This document shows positions 6,528 through 11,979 of a stretch of 11,979 bases of DNA, one piece after another. Source of the DNA: an uncultured Sutterella sp. (lineage in GTDB: Bacteria > Pseudomonadota > Gammaproteobacteria > Burkholderiales > Burkholderiaceae_F); contig CABUOH010000015.1 of the NCBI GenBank assembly GCA_902493085.1, forward strand, positions 1 to 11,979, in the 5' to 3' direction. The notes under the pieces were generated by a model. It was given only the letters and a program-made list of their open reading frames with translations. It was not told where the DNA came from and did no database searches. Position numbers and translations under genes: made by a program. How positions within the stretch are numbered: the stretch's first letter is position 1; the number at the start of each line of letters is the position of its first letter.

Positions 6528-6558
6528 CTATTCCAAATAGCTTCCCGAAAAGCTTCCC
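6522..6558. repeat. Imperfect tandem 12-13 base repeat, three units, over a stop codon
   Basis: Three adjacent units GAATAGCTATTCC (6522-6534), AAATAGCTTCCC (6535-6546) and GAAAAGCTTCCC (6547-6558) share an A-rich start, AGCT and a CC end. The first is itself a palindrome (GAATAGCTATTC) and includes the lipoprotein stop codon. Probably local duplication; no function is evident. Confidence 0.5.
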
Positions 6559-6621
6559 GGGAGCCGTACGCCGGCGACGGGCGGGCGTGCGCCGCATCCG
6601 AACGGCGGCACGGGCCGGACA

Positions 6622-6637
6622 TACCTCTGAAGGGGTA
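6622..6637. promoter_or_regulatory. NarL/NarP-type 7-2-7 binding site
   Basis: TACCTCT-GA-AGGGGTA consists of two inverted heptamers that each fit the published NarL consensus TACYYMT exactly, with the two-base spacing used by NarL and NarP. It would place something nearby under nitrate/nitrite control. As RNA the same sequence also makes an 8-bp hairpin with a TGAA loop (6620-6639), an alternative reading. No narXL genes are in the window. Confidence 0.45.
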
Positions 6638-6649
6638 TGGTGTTAGCCC

Positions 6650-6663
6650 TAGGGATATCCCTA
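6650..6663. promoter_or_regulatory. 14-bp perfect palindrome, operator-like
   Basis: TAGGGATATCCCTA is fully self-complementary and lies 12 bases after the NarL-type site. Its half TATCCCT is one base away from the same heptamer consensus, but the halves overlap instead of being spaced by two. It could bind another dimeric regulator. Confidence 0.35.
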
Positions 6664-6778
6664 AACAAGATGTAAACCCGTGAGATTGCCTGATTATCGT
6701 CAAAAGAGCATGGGAATGAGAGGGGGAGTCCGGCCTAAAGGAGTAGAAATTTTGAAGAAAATTACTACAATATGCGTG

Positions 6779-7093
6779 CAGTTGAACGGAACCAATCGTT
6801 CGACGCAGGCGAATGAAGCCGAATCAGGCGGCTTCAGGCGCGGCGGCATCGGCGCCTACATCGGGGGATGTGCAAAGGAGCGCCACGACCAGATGCCGCG
6901 ATTGATGGCAGTCCGTGACTGCCCGGCGGCCCGCAACCGGCATGAATCTCCGGCTGCAGCGGTTGCCCGTGAAGGGATGGAGGATCGGCCGGACGACCAA
7001 CCGGCGCGACCCTCCGGAGCGCCCGAGAGGGCATGCCCCCTTTCACTTTCACGGATCTTCCGGGAGCGTTCGACCAGACGCTCCCTTTCTTTT
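6779..7093 (+). ncRNA. Candidate structured RNA of about 315 bases with its own terminator
   Basis: A TACAAT box at 6766-6771 (weak -35) could start transcription near 6779, and an intrinsic terminator ends at 7093. Between them lie consecutive hairpins: TGAAGCC/GGCTTCA (nine-base loop, about 6815-6837), ACATC/GATGT with a GGGG loop (about 6857-6870), GGCAGTC-CGT-GACTGCC (6907-6923), GCAACCG/CGGTTGC (6933-6939 and 6960-6966), a long imperfect stem GGAGG...CCTCC enclosing CCGG/CCGG (6979-7015), and GCCC-GAGA-GGGC with a GNRA loop (7021-7032). The exporter gene seems to have its own promoter after the terminator, so this looks like a separate RNA. A leader with attenuation is the alternative. 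It does not match RNase P, tmRNA, 6S or a riboswitch class I know. Confidence 0.35.
7062..7093 (+). terminator. Intrinsic terminator, plus strand, upstream of the MFS gene
   Basis: GGGAGCG (7062-7068) pairs with CGCTCCC (7079-7085) around a ten-base loop, followed by TTTCTTTT (7086-7093). It ends a plus-strand transcript 129 bases before the exporter start and 535 bases after the lipoprotein stop. Confidence 0.75.
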
Positions 7094-7121
7094 GCGTGTC
7101 GCCCTCGCAGGGGCGGCATGC

Positions 7122-7150
7122 TTCAGAATCGTGGCGGCGAGGCGTATCAT
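7122..7150 (+). promoter_or_regulatory. Probable promoter of the MFS exporter gene
   Basis: TTCAGA (7122-7127) and TATCAT (7145-7150) are separated by exactly 17 bases, a fair sigma-70 pair (four and five of six consensus bases). Transcription would start near 7157, giving a leader of about 65 bases. Confidence 0.4.
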
Positions 7151-7222
7151 TGATGAGTCCGCCGCAATCCCCTCCGACGGCAGGACGACGACAACAACAA
7201 AAGCCTACGACGGAGATCCGAC

Positions 7223-8455
7223 GTGCCTGATACGCAAGCGATCCAAACCCACTGGAAGACGACGCTCGTCATCCTGACTCTGAGCGCAGTTTTGATGTCG
7301 CTCAGCTACACGATGCTCATACCGTTCCTGCCGATGTACCTCATTGAGGAGCTCGGCGTTGATCAGTCGCGCGCAAATTTCTGGAGCGGCCTCGTCTTTT
7401 CGGTTTCCTTTCTGATTTCCGGCATCATGGCGCCGATTTGGGGCGCCATGGCCGACAAGCGCTCGCGCAAGCTCATGGCGCTTCGTGCGGCGATTCTTCT
7501 CGCCGTCTCCTACGCGCTCGGCGGCATCGTGCAAAACGAGTGGCAGCTTCTGGCCATGCGCTGTTTCCAAGGATTCGCCTCAGGCCTCTGGCCCGCCTGC
7601 CTCGCCATCATGGCAAGCACCGTGCCCCGCGAGCGCGTGGGGCTCGCCATGGGCGTCATGCAGGGCGGAATGACCGCGGGCGGCGTGCTCGGCCCCTTCT
7701 TCGGCGGTGCGCTCGCCGAGCTTTTCTCAATGCGGATGACCTTCTTCATCGGCGGTGCGGCGCTTGCCGTCATCACGCTTCTGATTCTCTTCTTCATTCA
7801 TGAACCGCCCCGCAGGGAGCAGAAGAAGGCGGCCGCCTCGCGCGAGAAGACCAATCTGCTCAAGATTCCCGTCGTGCAGCGCATGCTGCTCTGCGCTGGC
7901 GTCGTGCAGCTCACGATCCTGCTGCAGCAGCCCATCATGCCGATGTACATCGGCGAGCTTCAGGGCAGCATGGACCGCATCGTCTTCGTGACGGGCATCG
8001 TCTTCTCGGTGGTCGGCGTCTCGGGCGTCATCGCGTCACCCGTCTGGGGGATTCTGGGCCAGAAGTGGGGCTATCGTCCGGCGCTCTACACGGCGCTCGC
8101 AGGAACTGCGGTCTTCGGCATGATTCAGGCCATCCCCGACACCCTCATGCCGTTTGGCATCTGGCGCTTCATCGGCGGCCTAACCTTCGCAGGGATCTTT
8201 CCCGCCATCAACGCCGTACTCACGATGAGCACGCCGCCCGAGGACCGCGGCCGCATCTTCGGTCTCTCGTACGCGGCCCAGCAGGTCGGCAGCGTGATCG
8301 GCCCGCTCGTGGGCGGCGGCATGGCCATGTACCTGCCGCTCAAGTCCGTCATTTTCCTGGGCGGCTTCATTCTGCTGCCGCTGGCGGGCTACCTTTGGTA
8401 CATGCGTCCCAAAAACGAAGAAAGCTCACGCGGCAGTCCCGCCGACCTGCGCTAG
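7223..8455 (+). CDS. MFS exporter, DHA1 (MdtG-like) drug:proton antiporter family
   Basis: Inner-membrane protein of 410 residues with about 12 helices, predicted to export drugs or small molecules in exchange for protons. The N-terminal region (WKTTLVILTLSAVLMSLSYT, IPFLPMYLIEELGV, FWSGLVFSVSFLISGIMAPIWG) closely follows E. coli MdtG in order and wording. Loop 2-3 carries the MFS signature in the form GAMADKRSRK (residues 74-83). The antiporter motif C appears as AGGVLGPFFGG (152-162), which argues for drug:H+ antiport rather than uptake. The C-terminal half has the parallel RGRIFGLSYAAQQVGSVIGP segment. Translation starts at GTG (7223-7225), supported by GGAG at 7212-7215, seven bases upstream. 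No transporter partner or regulator is adjacent. Substrate unknown. Confidence 0.9.
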   Translation: MPDTQAIQTHWKTTLVILTLSAVLMSLSYTMLIPFLPMYLIEELGVDQSRANFWSGLVFSVSFLISGIMAPIWGAMADKRSRKLMALRAAILLAVSYALGGIVQNEWQLLAMRCFQGFASGLWPACLAIMASTVPRERVGLAMGVMQGGMTAGGVLGPFFGGALAELFSMRMTFFIGGAALAVITLLILFFIHEPPRREQKKAAASREKTNLLKIPVVQRMLLCAGVVQLTILLQQPIMPMYIGELQGSMDRIVFVTGIVFSVVGVSGVIASPVWGILGQKWGYRPALYTALAGTAVFGMIQAIPDTLMPFGIWRFIGGLTFAGIFPAINAVLTMSTPPEDRGRIFGLSYAAQQVGSVIGPLVGGGMAMYLPLKSVIFLGGFILLPLAGYLWYMRPKNEESSRGSPADLR

Positions 8456-8506
8456 CGGGGCGGGATTCGCACGAACGGCTCGTTCCCGGGAGCCGCGACC
8501 CGCGGG

Positions 8507-8530
8507 CATGCCTTGCGGCATGAGATTTTG
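8507..8530 (+). terminator. Weak hairpin terminator after the MFS gene
   Basis: CATGCC (8507-8512) pairs with GGCATG (8517-8522) around TTGC, followed by AGATTTTG. The T-run is short and three bases from the stem, so efficiency is doubtful. GC-rich smaller stems precede it. Confidence 0.4.
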
Positions 8531-8574
8531 ACCGTTTCAAAACGACGGGTCCCCCAATGGGCCTTGAGGTTCGA

Positions 8575-8621
8575 TACAATCAAACCATTAAAACTGATTG
8601 CAAATTGTCAGGAACTGTCAC
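8575..8621 (+). promoter_or_regulatory. Possible promoter element and Pho-box-like repeats upstream of the phosphate transporter
   Basis: TACAAT at 8575-8580 resembles a -10 box without a good -35. Downstream are repeated elements CTGATTG (8594), TTGTCAG (8605) and CTGTCAC (8615). The last two resemble the PhoB half-site CTGTCAT. The first pair is spaced by 11 bases as in a Pho box, but the second by 10, and the first element is a poor match. Suggestive only because the next gene is a phosphate transporter. Confidence 0.25.
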
Positions 8622-8686
8622 GCCCCTCGGCAGCATCTCCCGGTGCGCCGTCGTCGGCCGGGCGGTTTGGGGCAAATACAACTCGA

Positions 8687-10945
8687 ATGGATACATTCAT
8701 ACTTGCTGCGCTGGCGCTTTTGGGCGCGCTTGCCGTTATTGACCTTTTTGTCGGCGTCTCAAATGACGCCGTGAACTTTCTCAATTCCGCCGTCGGTTCA
8801 CGCACAGCGCCCTTCTGGGTGATCATGACGGTTGCCAGCCTCGGCGTTTTGCTCGGCGCCACCTTCTCATCGGGCATGATGGAGGTTGCGCGCACGGGCG
8901 TTCTCGTTCCCGAACACTTCACCTTCAAGGAGGTGATCATCGTCTTTACGGCCGTCATGGTCTGCGACGTCCTCCTTCTCAACACCTTCAATTCTCTGGG
9001 GCTGCCCACGTCCACGACCGTTTCGATTGTTTTCGAGCTTCTCGGCGGCGCCACGGCGCTTGCCTGCTACAAGGTCTGGTCGAGCGGCGCGCCGATTTCG
9101 GATCTCGGGCTCTATCTCAATTCCGCCAAGGCGCTCGCCATGATCATGGCGATTCTCGTATCCGTCGTCGTGGCCTTTTTCTCCGGCCTCTTCGTGCAGT
9201 ACGTGCTGCGCCTGATCTTCTCCTTCAACTACGAGCGCTACTACAAGCTCTTTGGGGGCATCTACGGCGGCGTTTCGCTGACAGCCGTCTTTTATTTCCT
9301 CGTGATCAAGGGCGCCAAGGGCGCGTCCTTCATGCAGCCCGAGTGGATCGCATGGATCGACGCCAATACGACGGCGTTGCTTTTGGGATGCCTGGTCGCT
9401 CTGACGGTGCTTTTTCAGACGCTTATTCTGGTGCTTCGCATCAACGTCTTTCCGATCATCATTCTCGCGGGCACCTTCTCGCTTGCCTTCGCCTTTGCGG
9501 GCAACGACCTCGTGAACTTCATCGGCGTGCCGCTCGCCGCGCTCTCCTCCTATGAGATCTGGTCCGCCGTCGAAGGCGCCGACCCGACGACCTTCACGAT
9601 GGAGGGACTTCGTCACAACGAGGGAACGCCCACCTACTTCCTCCTTGCCTCCGGCGTCGTGATGGTGCTCACGCTCTGGTTCTCCAAGAAGGCCCACCGC
9701 GTCATCCGCACGTCGATCAGCCTCGCCTCGGCCGCCCGCGGCGGCAAGGAGCAGTTCGGCTCCTCGCTGCCCGCCCGCGTCGTCGTTCGTTCCGCAATCC
9801 GCTTCAACAGCGTAGCGCACCAGCTCATTCCCGCCTCGGTTCTCAAGAGTCTCGCGACGCGCTTTGAAAAGAAAAAGCTTGCGCCGGGCGAAGTGGAGCT
9901 CCCCTTCGACGAAATCCGCGCGAGCGTCAATCTCGTGCTTGCCGCCGCGCTCATTGCTTCGGCCACGAGCCTCAAGCTTCCGCTCTCCACGACGTACGTG
10001 ACCTTCATGGTTGCCATGGGTTCGTCGCTCGCCGACGGCGCCTGGGACCGCGAATCCGCCGTGTACCGCATCTCCGGCGTGCTCACCGTCATTTCGGGCT
10101 GGTTCATGACCGCCTTTACGGCCTTCACCGCCTGTGCGCTCATCTGCATGCTCTTCATCAGCTGGGGCGAGCCGCTTCAGCTCATCATGATGGTGCTGGC
10201 CCTCGTCGTCGTCATCCGCACGAATTTCTTCGTGAAGGACGTCGAGGACACGCCTGACCATGAGCGCATCGACCGCGGCGACAAGGCGAGCATCCGAGAT
10301 CTCCTGACGGAGAGCGTCAACGACAATCTCAACGCCACGCTTACGCTCTATGCGCAGGGCCTGCAGGCTTTCCTCGATGAGGATGATCAGAAGCTGCGCG
10401 ATCTCAAGGGCGATGCGGCCCAGCTCTTCGACTTCATCACGATGCGCCGCGGAGAGTACTACAACATGGCCCTTGAGGGCGGCGGCTCGCGCTCCGACCG
10501 CGACGCCCGCAACTTCTACTACCGCGCCTTCACGAGCATGAAGGAGGTGAGCCACTCCCTGCGCGACCAGATCGGCGTCGCACAGAACTATGTGGCCAAC
10601 TCGCACTCGCCCTTTACGGGACGCATGCGCGACAACATCAAGTCTCTCTCCAAGCGCCTGATCCTCATTCGCGACAACTTTGTGCCGGCCAACTGCACCC
10701 AGACGCTTGAGCTCATCGACGAGGCGCAGCGCGACTTCATGACGCAGATCGGCGAAGAGAAGATCTCGCTTCGCAAGTCGGAGCTCTATCTCGGCTATCT
10801 GCTCTTTGCGCGCGAGGTGCTCAACCGCTACATGATGGTGAAGCTCCTTCAAAGCGAGCTTGAGGCCGGACTGGCCGCACGCGAGCAGAGTGCATATGCT
10901 TCAGAGGACCACAAGGTGGAGCCCCTGAGGCCGTCCGAGCGTTAG
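8687..10945 (+). CDS. PiT-family inorganic phosphate transporter with C-terminal PhoU-like domain
   Basis: Inner-membrane carrier for inorganic phosphate (PHO4/PiT family). In this 752-residue protein the two PiT signatures are plain: GVSNDAVNF (23-31) and AGNDLVNF (271-278). ATSLKLPLSTTYVT in the second half mirrors GLPTSTTVS in the first. A charged cytoplasmic loop (about 395-430) separates the halves. After the last helix (about 530), residues 538-740 form a soluble helical region (ESVNDNLNATLTLY, MRRGEYYNMAL, SLSKRLILIRDNF) resembling PhoU-type helices. E. coli PitA is about 500 residues and lacks this part; from memory the long form is best known in Bacteroidetes. The frame is open to 8513, but the ATG at 8687 is chosen because the protein then begins directly with the first helix as in relatives. 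Its ribosome-binding site is poor. It converges with the ABC genes on a shared terminator. Confidence 0.92.
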   Translation: MDTFILAALALLGALAVIDLFVGVSNDAVNFLNSAVGSRTAPFWVIMTVASLGVLLGATFSSGMMEVARTGVLVPEHFTFKEVIIVFTAVMVCDVLLLNTFNSLGLPTSTTVSIVFELLGGATALACYKVWSSGAPISDLGLYLNSAKALAMIMAILVSVVVAFFSGLFVQYVLRLIFSFNYERYYKLFGGIYGGVSLTAVFYFLVIKGAKGASFMQPEWIAWIDANTTALLLGCLVALTVLFQTLILVLRINVFPIIILAGTFSLAFAFAGNDLVNFIGVPLAALSSYEIWSAVEGADPTTFTMEGLRHNEGTPTYFLLASGVVMVLTLWFSKKAHRVIRTSISLASAARGGKEQFGSSLPARVVVRSAIRFNSVAHQLIPASVLKSLATRFEKKKLAPGEVELPFDEIRASVNLVLAAALIASATSLKLPLSTTYVTFMVAMGSSLADGAWDRESAVYRISGVLTVISGWFMTAFTAFTACALICMLFISWGEPLQLIMMVLALVVVIRTNFFVKDVEDTPDHERIDRGDKASIRDLLTESVNDNLNATLTLYAQGLQAFLDEDDQKLRDLKGDAAQLFDFITMRRGEYYNMALEGGGSRSDRDARNFYYRAFTSMKEVSHSLRDQIGVAQNYVANSHSPFTGRMRDNIKSLSKRLILIRDNFVPANCTQTLELIDEAQRDFMTQIGEEKISLRKSELYLGYLLFAREVLNRYMMVKLLQSELEAGLAAREQSAYASEDHKVEPLRPSER

Positions 10946-10980
10946 GGCACGCATGAGGCCTCCCTGAGAGAGGCCGCATG

Positions 10981-11020
10981 AAAAAGACCGATCCGCATGC
11001 CGCAGGATCGGTCTTTTTTT
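10981..11020. terminator. Bidirectional intrinsic terminator
   Basis: AAAAAGACCGATCC (10981-10994) pairs with GGATCGGTCTTTTT (11005-11018) around a ten-base loop, with TTTTTTT (11014-11020) on the plus strand and TTTTT on the minus strand. It ends both the phosphate-transporter transcript and the convergent ABC transcript. A second small stem, GGCCTC/GAGGCC (10957-10975), lies just before it. Confidence 0.92.
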
Positions 11021-11042
11021 GTACGGGGCTTACGGGCGGCTG

Positions 11043-11831
11043 CTATTTCGGCTCCACGGCGGCAACGCAGGTGTAGCGGCGCTCGGGGAAGTCGAGTTCG
11101 CGAATGCGAACGCGAACGTCGAAGACGTCCGAGAGCATGTCCTCCGTCATGACGTCGCGGGTGTCGCCGAAGATGGGAGGCCGGTGCTTGGGCACGAGCA
11201 GCGTCTTGGTGGAGATTTCAAGAGCGTGTGCCGGAAAGTGCGTGTTGATGACGGCGCCGAGTCCCTGCGCGGTAAGGCGTTCGATGACGTTGAGAACCAC
11301 CATCTGATTGCGGAAGTCGAGGTTCGATTCCGGTTCGTCGAGCACCAGTATGTGGGGTTCGGCCGCAAGCGCCCGTGCGATGAGCGCGAGCTGGAATTGC
11401 CCGCCCGAGACCTCGCTGCAGAGGCGCCCGGCAAGATGCTCGATGCCGACCTCGGCCATGACGCGGTCGACCACAGCCCAGTCCGCATCGGACGGGAGGC
11501 TGAAGGAGCCGATGCGGGCGCTGCGTCCCAAGACGACCATGTCGGCAAGCGTCATGGATGCAAAGCCGGGGAGCTTGGCCTGAGGCACGTAGCCGATCGT
11601 TCGCCAGAAGTCGCGGGGCTTCCAGTCGCTCACCGACCGGCCGTCGAGCCGCGCCTCGCCCTCGGTAAGCTTGAGCAGGCCTAGCATGCAGCGAAGGAGC
11701 GTCGTCTTGCCCGCCCCGTTGGGGCCGAGAATGCTCATGACGCCCCTGCCGTCGAAGGAGAAGTTGACGTCGCGGAGCACGGGTTCTCGGCCCGGCCACG
11801 AATAGCCGCCGTGGATAACCTCCAGAGACAT
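11043..11831 (-). CDS. ABC transporter ATP-binding protein, iron-siderophore/heme/cobalamin importer type
   Basis: Cytoplasmic ATPase energising import of a chelated metal or corrinoid across the inner membrane. The 262 residues carry every nucleotide-binding element: Walker A GPNGAGKTT (36-44), Q-loop Gln84 (GYVPQ), signature SGGQ (142-145), Walker B ILVLDE (161-166), D-loop NLD (170-172) and switch His198. The order and spacing match FepC/FecE/BtuD-like proteins, and the upstream gene is a FecCD-type permease. The ATG lies four bases after the permease stop with GGGG just upstream, so translation is likely coupled. The last 50 residues follow the usual C-terminal pattern of this family (DVFDVRVRI). 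The bidirectional terminator lies just downstream. The substrate cannot be told from the ATPase; a binding protein would be expected beyond the window. Confidence 0.92.
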   Translation of the reverse strand: MSLEVIHGGYSWPGREPVLRDVNFSFDGRGVMSILGPNGAGKTTLLRCMLGLLKLTEGEARLDGRSVSDWKPRDFWRTIGYVPQAKLPGFASMTLADMVVLGRSARIGSFSLPSDADWAVVDRVMAEVGIEHLAGRLCSEVSGGQFQLALIARALAAEPHILVLDEPESNLDFRNQMVVLNVIERLTAQGLGAVINTHFPAHALEISTKTLLVPKHRPPIFGDTRDVMTEDMLSDVFDVRVRIRELDFPERRYTCVAAVEPK

Positions 11832-11835
11832 GACG

Positions 11836-11979
11836 CTACCCCGAAATGCCGCCGGTGCGGCGAAGAAGATAGATGAAGAACGGCGCGCCGACGACGGCCG
11901 TGAGAATGGAAACGGGAATCTCGCTCTGAGTGGCGGTGCGCGCGACGGTGTCGATGACGAGCATGAAGAGCGCCCCCAT
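11836..11979 (-). CDS. FecCD-type ABC importer permease, C-terminal 47 residues (cut by window edge)
   Basis: The minus-strand frame is open to the window edge and ends with TAG at 11838-11836. It encodes GALFMLVIDTVAR, then SEIPVSILTAVVGAPFFIYL and LRRTGGISG. This is the classic ending of BtuC/FecCD/FepD permeases: a last helix with the (I/V)P(V/I)xxxTAxxGAPFF motif that contacts the ATPase, then a short basic tail. Four bases separate its stop from the ATPase start, so the two form an operon running leftwards. The ATG at 11979 is an internal Met, not the true start; a full permease is about 330-350 residues. Confidence 0.9.
   Translation of the reverse strand: MGALFMLVIDTVARTATQSEIPVSILTAVVGAPFFIYLLRRTGGISG

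Larger units (their letters stand above)
6528..7222. other. 695-base region without a convincing protein gene
   Basis: Between the lipoprotein and the MFS exporter. From left to right it holds the short tandem repeat, a NarL/NarP-type site, a 14-bp palindrome, an A-rich stretch with a TACAAT box, a dense series of hairpins (about 6800-7032), a plus-strand terminator, and a probable promoter for the exporter. The longest plus frame (to 7153) begins at TTG 6752 with a well-placed AAAGGAG. However, its codons do not show the GC-rich third positions of neighbouring genes, and it would have to be read through the terminator, so I do not call it a gene. Confidence 0.6.

Noticed and set aside
6979..7015. 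GGACGACC loop resembling the ACGR loop of the guanidine-II (mini-ykkC) riboswitch
   Set aside because: That class needs two similar ACGR hairpins close together; only one is seen here, and the downstream gene is an MFS rather than a small multidrug resistance or urea-related gene.
6752..7153. TTG-started open frame with an AAAGGAG ribosome-binding site (6737-6743)
   Set aside because: The ribosome-binding site and spacing are good, but codons lack the GC-rich third positions of the neighbours, the product shows no domain, and it would run through a clear intrinsic terminator at 7062-7093. A short translated leader cannot be fully excluded.
8867..10852. 661-codon open frame on the minus strand over the phosphate transporter
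   Set aside because: Antisense shadow of a gene with unmistakable PiT signatures; the product is a His/Glu/Arg-rich string without domains.

Overview
The window looks like chromosomal DNA of an anaerobic or facultatively anaerobic, GC-rich Gram-negative bacterium. A betaproteobacterium of the Burkholderiales, perhaps a gut-type Sutterellaceae member, fits best. The evidence is the class III (oxygen-sensitive) ribonucleotide reductase, its TRVMGYHRPV-type glycyl-radical motif, a predicted outer-membrane-type lipoprotein and the proteobacterial style of HU. The taxonomic call is inference from protein flavour only. No mobile element, CRISPR array, tRNA or rRNA was found.

Layout. (1) 38-3056, plus strand: an anaerobic ribonucleotide reductase operon. 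It holds the NrdD catalytic subunit (670 aa), a separate 68-aa protein carrying the glycyl-radical loop that the large subunit lacks, and the radical-SAM activase NrdG. (2) 3160-3465, minus strand: an HU-type DNA-binding protein with a good terminator. (3) 3466-4203: 738 bases with no convincing protein gene. Two intrinsic terminators point along the plus strand and have no plus-strand gene in front of them, so a small RNA may end there. (4) 4204-5844, minus strand: a two-gene unit, a four-helix membrane protein followed by a SEL1-repeat protein. (5) 6039-6527, plus strand: a small lipoprotein, divergent from unit 4. (6) 6528-7222: 695 bases holding a near-ideal NarL/NarP-type 7-2-7 site, a 14-bp palindrome, a run of strong hairpins and an intrinsic terminator. 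This is best read as a second structured RNA candidate. (7) 7223-8455, plus strand: an MFS DHA1 (MdtG-like) exporter with a GTG start and its own possible promoter. (8) 8687-10945, plus strand: a PiT-family phosphate transporter with a C-terminal PhoU-like domain. (9) 11043-11979, minus strand: the ATPase and the last 47 codons of the permease of an iron/siderophore/cobalamin-type ABC importer. Units 8 and 9 converge on one bidirectional terminator.

How the genes work together. NrdD, the small glycyl protein and NrdG should form one enzyme system making deoxynucleotides without oxygen. The PiT protein and the ABC system are nutrient importers (phosphate; chelated metal or corrinoid), and the MFS protein is an exporter. 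The strongest observations are the split glycyl-radical enzyme with a cysteine layout suggesting thioredoxin-type reduction, and the two protein-free intergenic regions with plus-strand terminators. The split reductase may already be known in relatives. The RNA candidates are inferred from sequence alone.
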